Positions 23,450 through 35,565 are shown, numbered from the stretch's first letter. The stretch is DNA of 64,000 nucleotides from Pomphorhynchus laevis (GCA_012934845.2 WNNJ02001595.1:124001-188000); one strand, 5' to 3'. A program made the numbers and translations. The notes: generated by a model not told the origin, from the sequence alone.

Positions 23450-24985
23450 GCATGAGTAAGATCTCATCAGCTGCAGAATTCACACTGGAATCGGATTTGC
23501 CGTTTGAAGCACGGCATTGCTGTTGATTGTCGTATATGAATGGGCAGATGATACGACGAGAGAGGAGCAGACACAAGGAAAAAGCGGAAGCCAAAAGAGG
23601 TAGAGTAGTTTGGGACATGTAAAAGAAATGAATTACGGGAACGCAAAGAACAGTAATCAGGACGAGAATTATCGAGAAAAGGAAGGTTGAGAAATGAAGG
23701 AGTAGGAAAAATTACAAGGCGGAACGCAATGATAAGACGAATTTTATCACAAGAATTAATGGTATGCAAATCGAGAGAAGCAAGATGGTGCGATGTATGA
23801 TCAAAATGACGAAGACAAAGGAGAATCGGCGGCTACATTTACGATGCGTTGTAGTGGAAGAAGAGTGGATCAAGTCTTGAGAAAATAAGAGAATATATGA
23901 TAATCATACAAGAATGGAAATCGATCAATCTACGAATTTGACGAAGGTTGTGGAGAATCAAGGTAGATGAGCGTACTTTATCTCTAACGAAATGTTTAAG
24001 TGAAAGGCGGTTGTCGAAATTGAAGCTTAAGAAAACGAGATTGTCAACGATGGGAAGTATTTTCGAATTTAATGATAAGGAGGGAAGTTCTAAGCTATGG
24101 CGTCGAGGAAGGATACACATTATTATGGATTTACTAGGATTCAGAGAAAGGCGAAGGGAAGAAATATGATTGAAAATTGAGGCAATACAGATAGAAGCAG
24201 AAACACATATCATGAATACAATAAGCAGGTGCATGAGCATATAAGAATGTTATCAATATATTGCATAACATGGAAGTTAAATGCATGTGAAATAGAAGAA
24301 AAATTAACGAGAAGAAGAGAGAATATCAAATGGCCTAATACGGAGCCTTGTGGAACACCGGACGGGATGGAAGAAGAATGGGAAATAGAAGAGTTAGAAC
24401 ACACGCGAAAAGTACGGTTTGATAAATATGACGAAAACCAAGCTACAGTGGGCAAAGAGAAGCCATAATGATGGCAAATACGATGGAGAAGAATCTAGTG
24501 ATTGACGATGTCAAAAGCAGATGAGAGATCAAGAAACTATAACACTACATTATTTTTGATCGCGAGAGATGAGTAAGTCGTTATAAACTTTAAGACAGTC
24601 AATTTCAGTAGAGTGATTAGAGCGAACAGCAGCTTGGAAGAGAGGAAACAAGTTGGAGGAAAATAGATATGCATTAACTTGCTAGAGAACAAGACGCTCA
24701 AGGTGTTTAAATATCGTAGGAGAAGTGAGATAGGACGGTACGAATATAGTAGTGAGGAGTCGAGATATTGCTTTGAGGAGAGGGTGAACAGTTGCGTATT
24801 TCCAGTAGGAAGGAAATGTGCGGCTACGGATAGAAAAGTTGAACAAAGTGGTTAGGAAGGGTGATATATATGAGCAAATATTTTTAAGCAAGCTTGTTGG
24901 AATTGGGTCAAAAGGAAATGTTTTGTTTAGGTAATGACAGAAGAACCGAAGAAACTTCATCAGACGAAACGGGAAGAGGGTAGAA
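23450..24985 (-). mobile_element. CR1-group LINE, 5'-truncated copy (RT to C terminus)
   Basis: On the minus strand it reads from the start of RT (PIPTSLLKNICSYISPFLTT, near 24,880) through GVPQGSVLGHLIFSLLL and QYIDNIL (about 24,260-24,390). It continues with ISSLRLSLNPSKSIIMCILP, then a C-terminal LVSAPLSSYHLPIHIR (near 23,540). QYIDN replaces the usual QYADD, so the catalytic Asp pair is damaged. Multiple frame breaks are present. It directly follows (in minus-strand order) the 3' end of the copy at 25.0-27.4 kb. Confidence 0.8.
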
Positions 24986-25004
24986 TAACTTAAAAAAAAC
25001 AGAT

Positions 25005-27440
25005 TTATTTTTAAGTGGCAAATGCGTGCCGGCGCACGCTTACATGACAACAAAAAAGAACAAAAATCTAAGTCATGTGTCGAGAGAGTGTGTACGGAGG
25101 TGGTATTTGAATGTAATAAAGAAGGGAGCGCGGCGGACGTCGAGAGTGAACTGATTCCAGGCGAGTGGAACTGCGACGAGGAAGGATCGGAGCCGTAGTT
25201 GTTAGTGTAATTGTGAACGTGGAGTAAGAGTGAATTACGGGAACGCTGTGATGGATAGGTGGGGCGCTTGTCGTTTAGAAAGGGAGTATGCACGATATGG
25301 AGCCGACAGCGATGAGACGAAAAGTTACGAGCACGCGGAGTTTGATATGGATGCCCGGAGAGTTGAGCAAGATATGTGGTGTGTGGTCAAAGCGATGGAG
25401 ACGTAGGATCACTCGAACGGGGTAGTTGATGATGCGTTGTAGGGGCAGCATGATAGATTTTGGAGAATTGGTGAAAAGGTTGAGGCAGTATTCGATTTTA
25501 GGAAAAAAAAGCGATGATAGAAGAGACATACAGGAACGGAAGTCGAGGAGGTGGAGCATACGGCGGATGTCACGGAGAATTAAGTTAGACGACCAGACCT
25601 TGTCACGGACGAAGATTTAAAGGGAATTGTGATAATCGAAATGGAATCCTAAGAAAGTGAGATTGTTACTCAGGGGATGATTGATGAGGCAAAACACACA
25701 TAGGAAGGAGATATGTTAGTTTGACGGGGGAGGATCCACATTATTTTGAACTTGTCTGGGTTTAGAACGAGACGAAGATGGAAGAGTTGGAGGCACATTT
25801 TTGACTTGTCTGTGAGGGAAGTATTTAAAAAGATGAGAGGATACAAAGGGTATATGGGTAGAAGAAAAAGTAAATTAGATAGCTTAGATTGTAGATAAGA
25901 AGAAAATTCATTAGGATTTATGTTACAAGGGGTAGGTGATCTTGAAATAATTGAGTTTAAGATTTTCCAATGAGATTTAGTTTGATAGAGGGCTCGAGTA
26001 GATTTCGCCGAAAGAGAGTACGCTTAGTACGCATAAGAATGAGATGGAAACGGCGGATAGAAAGATAGGAAGCACGGAGATTTGGAGTGAGTGAGGTTTG
26101 AGAACTTTTAAGAAAACGATTAAACACACGAAAAGAGTGATGGAGTCGACGCTTAGAAAGACAACAGTTGAAAGCGAACCAGGGACATGACATTAGCGCG
26201 GAAATCGTCGTGGTCGAATGGGCAGAAGGTGATTGAAGATCGACGTAAGTTCAGAATCAAACAGAATGCAGAGATCACCGGGATAGAGATAGTAAAGAGG
26301 AGGTGAAAAGAGTGAAGAATTGAGTAAAGCAGAACAGAAAATAGGGATATCGAGAAGTTTCCAAGGTCGACTTGGAGTAGCCAATGTTGGAGGTGGAGAA
26401 GAAGGATGGGGATAGTGACGAGTAAGAGTGACAAGGAAATGATCGGACAAACCAGGAACAGTAATTGACAAGGAGGTATAGTCATTGAAGCGGTTGGAAC
26501 AGCAATGATGTCGAAAGCACCGCCAAGAATATGTGGGGCTTGTTGAAAGTAATTTATAATTAAAATCAGAAATCTGACTCTATCAGTGGTAGAGTCAGAG
26601 TCAGCCGGGCGATCAAGACGAATGTTAATGTCACCGAGAACAAAAGGTGTATAAGACAATGAACAGTGAGACATAAGATCTGCAATGTCGTCAAAGAACA
26701 TACGTGAGGGAGCAACTTAACCTCGACGGTATACAATCACAAGTTCCAGAGTGAAAGGAGTTGAATATCTGCATATGAGTATTCGAACGAAGTGTAACGG
26801 ATGCCAACGTTAATTTTACATAGAGACATTGGGTGACGATTAATGGCAACAATACTGCCATGGTTAGAAGCAGTAGATGTATGAGAGACAATCGGACGAG
26901 CTGATTCAACTAGAGAACAACCAGAGCGAAATAGACGACGAATAGCAAGATCGTCAGAGTCAGAGTGCCAGAATTCGGTAATGCAGAGAATATCGATAGA
27001 TAATTGATCGAAGATATCAAGGAGCAGATTAGCTTTATGAAAAATGGAGCGAGTGTGAATATACTAAGACGAAAAGTATGCTCAATAGCGAGATCGACTA
27101 GCAAAGAAGACAAGGGGGAGAGATGGGACGCCATCGAATTTTTGGCCTTGTGTGTACAACGTGAAAATTTCCGTTAATTTGACATATTGATAAGGACGAC
27201 TCGCCGTTTGTTTCACGTCGATGTTTCTCAATGCTAGCTAAATTGAGTTGGACAATATCAGAAGGGGACGGTCAGGATAGGTACGACAAGTATATGAGGT
27301 GATAGGAAGTTTAAAACGTTGAGAGAGTACCAGGGAAGCATGTGAACTATGTCAGAAACCGATTTTTAGGAGTGGATGTATGAGATGATTGGATTTAGTG
27401 GATTTGTTTTAACAAATCAAAGGTACAGGAGCGATATTAA
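25005..27440 (-). mobile_element. CR1-group LINE, deletion derivative lacking the RT core
   Basis: Minus-strand order: end of ORF1 (near 27,300-27,170), endonuclease (about 27,160-26,190, with LGDINIRLDRP near 26,630), linker (SIISRSPTPCNINPNEFSSY near 25,950), then directly LRLVLNPDKFKIMWILP (near 25,750) and the C terminus (PKSIMLPLQRIIN, near 25,440). The catalytic RT motifs present in the 44-kb copy are missing between linker and LNPDK. The 3' UTR block around gcgccggcacgcatttgcca ends it near 25,020. The copy at 42.65-43.96 kb has the same junction. Frames are also broken by small indels. Confidence 0.8.
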
Positions 27441-28013
27441 TAAAATAAATTATTAATATAAAACATTTTATTATTTTTATTAATAATTATCATTATTTCT
27501 AATTTAAAAAATATTTAGTTAACTGTTCTGATTAATTTGCTAAAAATGCTATTAATTTCAAGACTCAAAGCATAGCACAATATTTAAAACACACTTTAAG
27601 TCTCAAACATAACTATATAGTTCATCAACTTTTAATTTGTAATGATGCAATTGGCGAGATAAAAAAATAAATTTGTAATATGTTAATCCTCAACAAAATC
27701 ATTGAGATAGTGGATGAAATTAATCGCTTATTCATGCATGGATCTGGCTCTAACGACAAAATTGAGCTGTTACTAAATTGATCAACATTTAGAATAGAAA
27801 CAGCCGTCGAATTAAAACAGACACAAATTTAATAAATTATTAATAATAAAATAGTTTACTAATATTAATATATCATTACTAATAATTACTTCACATTACT
27901 AATATTAATAGATCATTAGTAACTATTTCTTCTTATTTACTTCAAATACAAAAGTATATTGTTGATGATTCAAATGAGAGTTTATAAATCTAAACAGCCT
28001 TGATTAATAAAAG
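27441..28013. other. AT-rich intergenic DNA
   Basis: No gene or repeat family recognised. It separates the CR1-group derivative from the 3' end of the methyltransferase gene. Confidence 0.4.
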
Positions 28014-28889
28014 CTATTTTGTGTCACGAAGATTCCGTCCGTAATAAATCCATGTAGAGCTGCAAATATTTTTCTGTTCATCTTCATACTTTATGTTATC
28101 TGGAAACTTAAATCGACTTGTAACTATTCTGCAATCAGAATGAACTTCCTTTTTTAGCTTTGCCAATATAACAGGCATCTAAGTGTAAATATTATTTCGG
28201 TTGCAGTAATCCATTGAATTTATAAAATATCATACAATTTCCTCGGTTCCAAATACAGTAATGCAGTCATATCCAGATAGGTTAATCTAAATTGGAAAGT
28301 TATTCTAATCCAAAATTGTTGACGTTAAACCTGCAATAAATTTTGTCTATAAAATCGGCAATTGGACCTTAAATAGAAATTTTTAAGTCTGCAGTACCAT
28401 ACGAGCCAATGATTCAACTCAACACCACAACAGTTTTGAAACCCAAACCGAGTTGCTTCAAACACCTACAATAAATAAGGCTTGTTTACGTTAGTAATCA
28501 TTATTCAAAACCTGCCATCCGTCCATCTCCACTACCAAGATCAATTACTGATCGCATTGGACCGCGGTGTTTGGAAAGTAAATAAAATACAGAATTAATT
28601 TGTTCCTTAGTGGCTGGAATAAACGGTAAAGCATATCTTCTGAAAGCCGGTAGAACAAATGGACATGCCAGAGCTGTTAACCCTAAATTTTAAGTAACGA
28701 TGTTACAAATGTGCAATAGGACATGTTACAGATGTGCAACAGAAATACTATTTTGCATGGGCATGCCGGAGCGATTAAGCCTAAATTTTAGGTAACAATA
28801 TTACAACTAGGAATATAATTACAATAGGAATACTATTTTGAATGCAAACGTTATAAAGCTATATGTTTCATACCGGCTCCTCTTGTCAT
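28014..28889 (-). CDS. ATPSCKMT: ATP synthase c-subunit lysine N-methyltransferase (FAM173-type), five exons
   Basis: Mitochondrial SAM-dependent methyltransferase family that trimethylates a lysine of the ATP synthase c subunit. Exons on the minus strand are 28889-28874, 28682-28516, 28465-28331, 28286-28236 and 28178-28014 (stop TAG), giving 177 residues. Exon 1 has the first ATG after an in-frame TGA and encodes MTRGA. Exon 2 gives LACPFVLPAFRRYALPFIPA and the SAM-binding IDLGSGDGRM. Exon 3 gives FEATRFGFQNCCGVELNHWL and VWYCR, matching the family's GxELNxWLVxYSR. Exon 4 gives YDCITVFGTEE and exon 5 the LAKLKKEV..DCRIVTSRFKFP block. Introns are 191, 50, 44 and 57 bp. The 50-bp intron needs a GC-AG pair (ATG|GCAGGT): only that keeps phase and gives GDGRMVFEATRFGF, which aligns without a gap to GDGRIVIAAAKKGF of the human protein. 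It appears intact. Confidence 0.87.
28661..28850. repeat. Diverged 98-bp local duplication over an exon boundary
   Basis: The block ggacatgccagagctgttaa at 28,661 (exon 2 start of the methyltransferase and its acceptor) recurs as gggcatgccggagcgattaa at 28,759. The following sequence (cctaaattttaagtaac / cctaaattttaggtaac, ending aatactatttt) is also repeated. The second copy lies in intron 1 and contains a second potential acceptor. Confidence 0.7.
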
Positions 28890-30050
28890 CGATCAATATG
28901 ACTTATGTAAAAGTGATCGAGTTCATGTTTTGAATTATACTTTTTGTATGACGAAAATGGCCAAGCTTTAATTAAAATCAAAGGACAAAATACAATTGGT
29001 GATAGTGTGCAATCAAGATCATAATATTTCGAGTGCTAAGATGTAAATGGAAGCAATAAGCAAAAACCCTATATCATTAGAGTTTGTTAGCTGCTACACG
29101 AGTTGTTTCTTAATTTTTAAAAGAATCTTATAATGTATTTTTTAATAATTAACAGATTATTGCATTATTAATTATAGCAAGTTATTATTAAATTAGTAGA
29201 TAAGAATAATCGTTCCATTACATTATAATCTAATTACAAACTACAATTACAATCAACGTCGTCATGTATAAAGAGAAAATAAATCAAATGATGTAATTGT
29301 AGAGAGCAGGTAATGTACACTGTGCCTTGCTCGTTCTAGTTGTAACAGACAGAACACAAATTCAACAAAAGAAGGAAAACAACAGTGATGGTCAATCAAA
29401 TGTCCAAGGCATGCATACACCGAGTATGATGGACCAAGATTCGATGACCGTATTTTTTATAAACTCTTATTGCTGCATGTCGATATATTCATCGAGGCAT
29501 GTCTGTCGATCCCATACTTGATGCTTCTACCTGTGTAACTGGAAGCCATAAATTTCTCGGCATTATTGGGTCCTTATGCGCTGTGTCCAAATGAGCAACA
29601 GTCCTTTAATTATCTAAAAATAGCATCAATATCCTCACAGCTTATCTTGACGCATATTAATAGATGAAATATAGTAGGCTGGTTCATAAAACGTTTGAGC
29701 TTGTCTACAATTTGTGCCGATAATTGTTTTGCTGAGCTCGACGAAGTATTTTCCCGACAACAGAGTATAAAATCGAAAATATAACAACACATCTTCGATT
29801 GTAATCGTGTTTATGACAAACAAACAAAAAGGCCGCAACAACAACATAAATTATGTGTTTGCAATCTCAAGACGATATTTTGTTGTTCCACTCTTTCTTA
29901 AACATAATATCAGTAAAGGAAGGATACTAATTTCCATTAAAATACATCAAAGTTTTTATTTATAAACCGTTAAATTCCGCTATAAAATTTCATGTCATAC
30001 AATTTATAACTAGAATTAAGAATGTGGGTATGTAACTTTATTCGTGGCAG
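28890..30050. other. Intergenic DNA with a coding-like piece near 29.6-29.85 kb
   Basis: Mostly A/T-rich and unassigned. On the minus strand, 29,850-29,610 has two overlapping frames (one with SAKQLSAQIVDKLKRFMNQP then TIFHLLICVKISCEDIDAI) that look protein-like, but no family is recognised. A few hundred bases near 29,290-29,560 are also less AT-rich. Possible host exons of an unknown gene, or a decayed element. Confidence 0.25.
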
Positions 30051-30056
30051 TGTTGG

Positions 30057-30146
30057 ACCGACGGGAATCGATTCATTTATAACAGCGCTTAACCGTCGGG
30101 AACCGATTCATTTATGACAGCGCTTAACCGTCGAAAACCGAATTCA
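30057..30146. repeat. 35-bp tandem repeat, about 2.6 units
   Basis: Units begin accg at 30,057, 30,092 and 30,127 (period 35 bp), with shared sequence gggaaycgattcatttatra followed by cagcgctta. The third unit is partial. It lies just outside the 3' end of the CR1-group copy that begins near 30,150. Confidence 0.85.
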
Positions 30147-30661
30147 TAAAAAATAAGGATTTATTTTTACGTGACAAATGCGTACTGGCGCACGCTTACA
30201 TGACCACAACAACAAAAATCTAAATCATGTGTCGAGGAGGTGGGTAATGAGGCGACATTTAAATGTAATAAATGAGTGAGCGCGGTAGACTTCGAGAGGG
30301 AGCTGATTCTAAAAAAGGGATGAGCGACAAGTAAGGATCGGAGACCGTAGTTGTTAGAGTAATTGGGAACGTGTGTAAGAGGGAACGACGGGAATGCGGC
30401 AATATAGATGTGGGGCAAGTTTCGTCTAAGAAAGGAAGATTGATGAGCGATGGAGAACGGACAGCGACGAGACGAAAAGTGACGAGAAGACGGAGTTAGA
30501 TGCAAATGTGGGTTGTAGGCCGGGCAAGTTGGGCAAGATGTGTGGATGTGTGGTCGAAGCGACGGAGACGTAGGAGCATTAGAACAGCGGAGTTGATGAT
30601 GCGTTGTAGGTGTAGGATGATGGATTTTGGAGAGTTGGAGAAACGGCCGAAAAAGTAATCG

Positions 30662-30765
30662 ATTTAGGGATGTAAATACATCCCTAAATGTATTTAAGGA
30701 TGTATTTAAGGATGATACATGTATGTATCATCCTGTTGATGATACATACATGATCAGAAGTCGAT
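30662..30765. repeat. Two adjacent perfect hairpins
   Basis: Hairpin one: tttagggatgt / acatccctaaa (30,663-30,688, loop aaat). Hairpin two: aggatgatacat / atgtatcatcct (30,709-30,734, loop gt). A partial third (gatgatacatacatgatc) follows. The block interrupts the C-terminal coding part of the CR1-group copy and has no counterpart in its sister copies, so it is a local insertion or expansion. Confidence 0.8.
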
Positions 30766-30787
30766 AAGGCGACGGATACGGCGGATG

Positions 30788-30886
30788 TCACGGAGAATTA
30801 AGTTAGACGAGCGGAACCTGTCACGGAGAATTAAGTTAGACGATCGGAACCTGTCATGGAGAATTAAGTTAGACGAGCGGACCCTG
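30788..30886. repeat. 33-bp tandem triplication inside the LINE
   Basis: Units start at 30,788, 30,821 and 30,854 (tcacggagaattaagttaga then cgagcggaacctg), with one to three changes between units. 33 bp is 11 codons, so the triplication does not shift the LINE frame. The sister copies have a single unit (for example near 44,910-44,950). Confidence 0.9.
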
Positions 30887-33800
30887 TCACGGACGAAGGG
30901 TTTAATGGAAAAGTGATCATAGAAATGGAAGCTAAGAAAGTGAGATTATGGGCTGTGGGGAGGATGGATGAGGCAATGGACACATGGAGAGTATATATGT
31001 TAGGTTAATGGGGGGGTAGATCCACATTATTTTGGACTTGTCGGGGTTTAGAACGAGATGAAGATTGGAGAGACGTTTGTAGATAGAAGAAAGACAGTTG
31101 GAGGCAGAAATGCCGATATCGTGTATGTGATACGAGAATGCATGAGCATATATGAGTATGTCATCGACGTATTGCATGAAATTTAAGGAATAAGACTTGG
31201 TAAACGGAGAGAAATCGCCAAGCAAACAAGAGAAAAGCAGGGGATCATATGACTGGACATTGTGGCTCCCTCAGAAAATATGGAGGGGAGGATGATTTAG
31301 AACAGACGCGAAAGGAACGGTCGGATATATAGGATGCAAACAATGATATGGAGAAGGAAGAAAAGCTATAATAATAAAGAAGGCGAGAAAGGAGGATAGA
31401 GTGGTCGACGATGTCTAAGGCGGATGAGAGGTCGAGTGAGATGAGAACACTATATAGAGTCTTGTCACGAGAAATAAGTAGTTTGTTGTAAACACTTATG
31501 CAGGCGATTTCGATGGAATGATTAGAGCGGAAAGCGGATTGGAAAGGAGGGTACAGATTGGATGCAGAGAGAAAATGTTGATATGTATTAAGATAAGGCG
31601 TTCTAAGACCTTAGAAAAAGTAGGGAGGAGTTAAGTATGGAGATAGGTAAAAGGAAGAGAGGGCTCGAGCGATTGTTTCTTAAGGAGGGGAAAACGATAT
31701 CGGATTTCCAGTGTGAAGGATAGATACGACTGCGGATGGACGAGTTAAACAAGGTGGTGAGGATAGGGGATATCGATGAGCACATGGATTTAAGAATGTG
31801 GGTAGGTAGGGGATCTGCAGGTGATGTGTTGTTGGGCAAGGACATGAGGGAAGATGAGACTTCGGCAGGTAAGACATGGAGAAGATGAAAGAGTTCCTGG
31901 AGGATTAGGCGAGGCGAGTAGCTGATATTACGTCTAAGAAAGCCGTGATAGACTCGACAAGTATGACGGAGTCGATGCTTTGAGAATAGGCATTGAATCT
32001 CAAACTATGAGGCACGGTGCAAGCGTTGTGAGGGTAAGGCGTGAAGGGCAAGAGAATATCGATAGTGGATGTAAGTTTAGATTCGAAAAGAAATACGCGA
32101 TCGTGAGGAGATGATGATGTTATTATGAGAGAGGATATAGACGATTTGAGTAAGGCAGAGCTAAGAGGAAGGATATCAATATTTCTCCAAGGGCGACGTG
32201 GAATGATAGATGTGTGAGGCGGGTATGGTTAGCAGTGAGATCAACGGTGACAAAAAAAGTAAAGGATATACCAGAATCGGAGATTGACAGTAAGGTGTAT
32301 TCAGGAAAGCGATCAAAAACAGCGATGATGTCAAGTGCCCCGCCAAGCATATGTGTGGGGGAAGTATAGATGAGTTTGTAGTAGTTGGATAGAATGTTGA
32401 TGAACCGGGATAGAATCGGTGGAAGATAGGCGGTCGAGGCGGATGTTGAAGTCGCCAAGAACGAGTGAAGGGATGGAGGACAAAGAATAGTGTAGCAGGA
32501 GGTCAGCGAGTTCGGTAAAATATAAGGAGATAGGAGCTGATGATAAAGGACGGTATACAATGGGTAAATCCAGAGTGATCGGGATAAAATAACGACAAGT
32601 GAGCATTTCAAAAGAGCAAGGACTGGAACGCGTTGTGATTTTACGAAGATACGCGGGATGACGGGCGAATGCGACAATGCCGACATGATTATAGAATTTA
32701 GAAATGATTGAGCTGAGGGGGCGGGTGGATTCGGCTAGTGAGCAACCTACAGAGAGCAGACGGCGAATGGAGATGTCGTCGGAATTGGAGTGCCAGGATT
32801 CGGTGAGGCGGAATAGATCAATAGATTGCTTGGTGAAGAGGTTGAGGATAAGATCGGATTTATGGAGAATATATCTAATGCTATGGAGGCCGAGGCAGAA
32901 ACCATGTGTGGTGGTGATAGGAGCTTGCGAAGAAGACACATTTGGTGGGATGAAGCGCCATCGAATTTCGAGGCGGGTGTGGATAACTTTAAAATTCCGT
33001 CGATTTCGGATGGAGAGAGATGTTTCACAATTTTCCTCGCGACGGCGTTTTTCGATGCGGGCAAAAGATAGTTGATTGATTTTGGAAGGGGTGCAAACGT
33101 TGAAAATGCGAGTGGCTAAAGAGGAGCTGACTTAAAATCGTTGGGAGAGGACAGAGGACGCGTAAAAGCGATACTTCGAAACATGTTTTATGAGAGGGGG
33201 CTGGGAAAGATTAGATTGAGAAGATTTATTTAGGCGGATGAATGCAACAGGAGAGATGTTTTTGAAAAAGTATGGTTTATCCGCAGCAACAAGAGACGAG
33301 AGGATGGATCTGAATGCGGAAACATCGTGGTCGAGACGTGCTTGTGAAGATATAGAGGTGGAAGGAGTGATATTAGTGACGATGACGCATAGATCGCGAG
33401 AAAGAAAGCGTTTCCGTAGAGGACAAGTGACGTAAGTGGGTGATATCACGTTAGGAGAGCTGCGAACTGAGGATATGAAAGAAGTAGGTTCGACATCGTG
33501 GGACGAGGATATGGATAATAGAGGGTGTTACAAGCGATATGGGGAAATGTAATTTATGGAAGGATTGCGGAGGTTGGTGGACATGATATTAATTGATGGA
33601 TGCATTTTATTGAGAAATGAGACAGGAGGGCCGGGACGGAATGCCAGAGTAAAGAAGACCTGGAATGGGATATATGATGACATATCAGTGGGTGGATAAA
33701 GGACATCGTAAACGACGGGGGCAGTTTGAGTGGACGTGTTGGAGTTTGATATGGGCTGATGGGAGAGGCTGCGGATAAGTTTGTTGGTACAAAATCCACA

Positions 33801-33990
33801 TAGAAAGTATTCTTTAGACTTACTGTTGTCGCAAACCATTGTGGTCCAGACGCTCTAGTCGTGTCGAGCACAGTACTTATAGTTGAGCAGAGTTGATGTC
33901 GGTCGGAGCTGATCCTCCATTAACGTACTTGTGTGCTTCAGCTGTTAAATTTGCTACTGCAACTGATCTTCGAGCGCAGCGAATCAATTG

Positions 33991-34859
33991 TAAGTTTTTA
34001 TAACTTAGAAATTTTTAACAAATTTTTATAACGAATTGGAACACAATATTTTTTACTTTGAAAAATACATAAGATTATATCATATTTAAAATATATTTCA
34101 GCTACTTATTTTAATTCCAATTATTTCGAAATAACTGATTTTAATCCATTTATTAAATTTAAACTTTTGATTAGCCAAGCAAATTTAGTTTTAGTAAAAC
34201 AAAACGGATAAACGAATCGTGTCTTTTTTATAACGATGCTATCAGCAGCTAGCAAAATATAAAAATAAATTTGTTTTGTCCAAAATTCAAATGATTTTTC
34301 TTTCAGGGTTATACAAAATACCTCAACGTTAAATGTATCCAAAATCGATGATATATCAATTTAGAGGCCGATAATATTCAGGAAATAATAAATCAAACAA
34401 AGAGGTTTTATATCATAAAAGTGGATAAAATTGTTCGATAAGTGTGAACTTCATTACTAGTTCAACAGATGACACAAAACAAATTCATTTTTCTAGCTGT
34501 ATCTTAAAACTTTATCTTCAAAATTATTTTACCATTAAAATTCATATTCAATATCTTAACACCATTTTTTGGTTGTCAAATGAACACATTTCGTTAAGCA
34601 ATACTTCATATCACTTACCTATAGCTGCACCTCCAAAACAAATCGCACAATAATAAGCAACATTATTATCTTTCATCAAAACACAATCAAGCTCTAGAAT
34701 AAATTTTGATTATTTAGCTTGTAAGCAATAAATCTTAATGAAATCAGCATTTTCATGAAAATTTTATAACAAACTTTGGACAGTCGTTTTGGAATTAAAA
34801 ATATTTTGCTATTCAGCTACTGTTTAATAATAGCAACCTAAGATTAATTAAGTAAAAGA
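33991..34859. other. Intergenic DNA with minus-strand exon-like pieces
   Basis: A candidate internal exon lies at 34,693-34,619 on the minus strand (acceptor ATTCTAG; CVLMKDNNVAYYCAICFGGA and AAI; donor ATAG|GTAAGTG, a strong consensus). A further open segment (34,342-34,121) reads FYILLAADSIVIKKTRFVYP and ends SVISK. Both could belong to one host gene, but I do not recognise it, and the frames between them are not linked. The rest is A/T-rich. Confidence 0.25.
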
Positions 34860-35565
34860 TCACAGGTATACATAACAGGATGAACTTCTATGTTAAGATA
34901 GGTCCCTCTATTGCACGATTCAACATAGCAGCGTGGCCAAATACATACAAATTACGTATTTCCTGGGTGAAAATTAATTATTTAATGTACATTATTTTAA
35001 TACAAGGCATATTGTTCATAATACATACAAATATTTTCATCTTAATAGTTTAAATTTATTTTTAATAATATTTTGTTGATTTATATATTTAACTATTTTC
35101 TTTCATATTTTATTTTCATAATAACAAACTTAAAAAAGGATCCATTAAATTAATTAAATGATTGAAAGCAAATATCATTACAAATTGTTGCAATTCTTAA
35201 AATTTCATTATTTAATGTATTATATTTTATATTATATGGTATGCATGAATGCTCATGCAAAAATATGTTTCTTGTAAATTTAAATATGTCATCTTTACGA
35301 TATAAATTAATAGTAGTTTTAATTAATGTTAATTTAATGTTCATATCTAGATATACACCTTCTTTATCATTAATATTGGTTTTGTTAAGAATAAGGCTTT
35401 CTGGATAAATTTGTTCACTAATTGAATAAAAATTATTAGAATTAAATACACATATATCATCAATATATCGAATCATATCATATGCTATCTTTACAATATA
35501 AGTTGATTAATTTAAATGTATCTTTAAGGAAAATGTACCAATCTAGGTATTTTCTCTTTATTATG
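34860..35565 (-). mobile_element. Penelope-like element, 3' half
   Basis: The minus frame at 35,476-35,150 reads MIRYIDDICVFNSNNFYSIS and continues with NKTNINDKEGVYLDMNIKL. It is nearly identical to 50,380-50,690 of the main copy and contains the catalytic YIDD. The C-terminal end and the 3' flank (ggccaaatacatac.. near 34,935) follow down to about 34,860. The N-terminal half is absent. Its closeness to the 50-kb copy indicates a fairly recent origin. Confidence 0.8.

Larger units (their letters stand above)
30150..33990 (-). mobile_element. CR1-group LINE, long decayed copy with ORF1 region
   Basis: Minus-strand order: ORF1 (about 33,900-33,080), endonuclease (about 33,000-32,200, e.g. LTESWHSNSDDISIRRLL and VLGDFNIRLDRLSSTDS), RT (PLPTHILKSMCSSISPILTT near 31,800), FMQYVDDILIYAHA near 31,160, the LNPDKSKIMWI block near 31,040 and the C terminus near 30,400. 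The 3' UTR (cgtaaaaataaat.., acgcttacatgacca in the plus sense) ends near 30,160. ORF1 carries a Cys-rich piece near 33,780-33,890 (MVCDNSKSKEYFLCGFC) that resembles the end of a PHD-like zinc finger. Both internal tandem repeats and many frame breaks show it is dead. Unlike the 25-kb and 42.6-kb copies it keeps the RT core. Confidence 0.8.

Noticed and set aside
24229-24468. Plus-strand open frames in the 23-27 kb and 32-33 kb regions
   Set aside because: These are antisense shadows of the minus-strand CR1-group LINE copies, whose RT and endonuclease motifs are clear.
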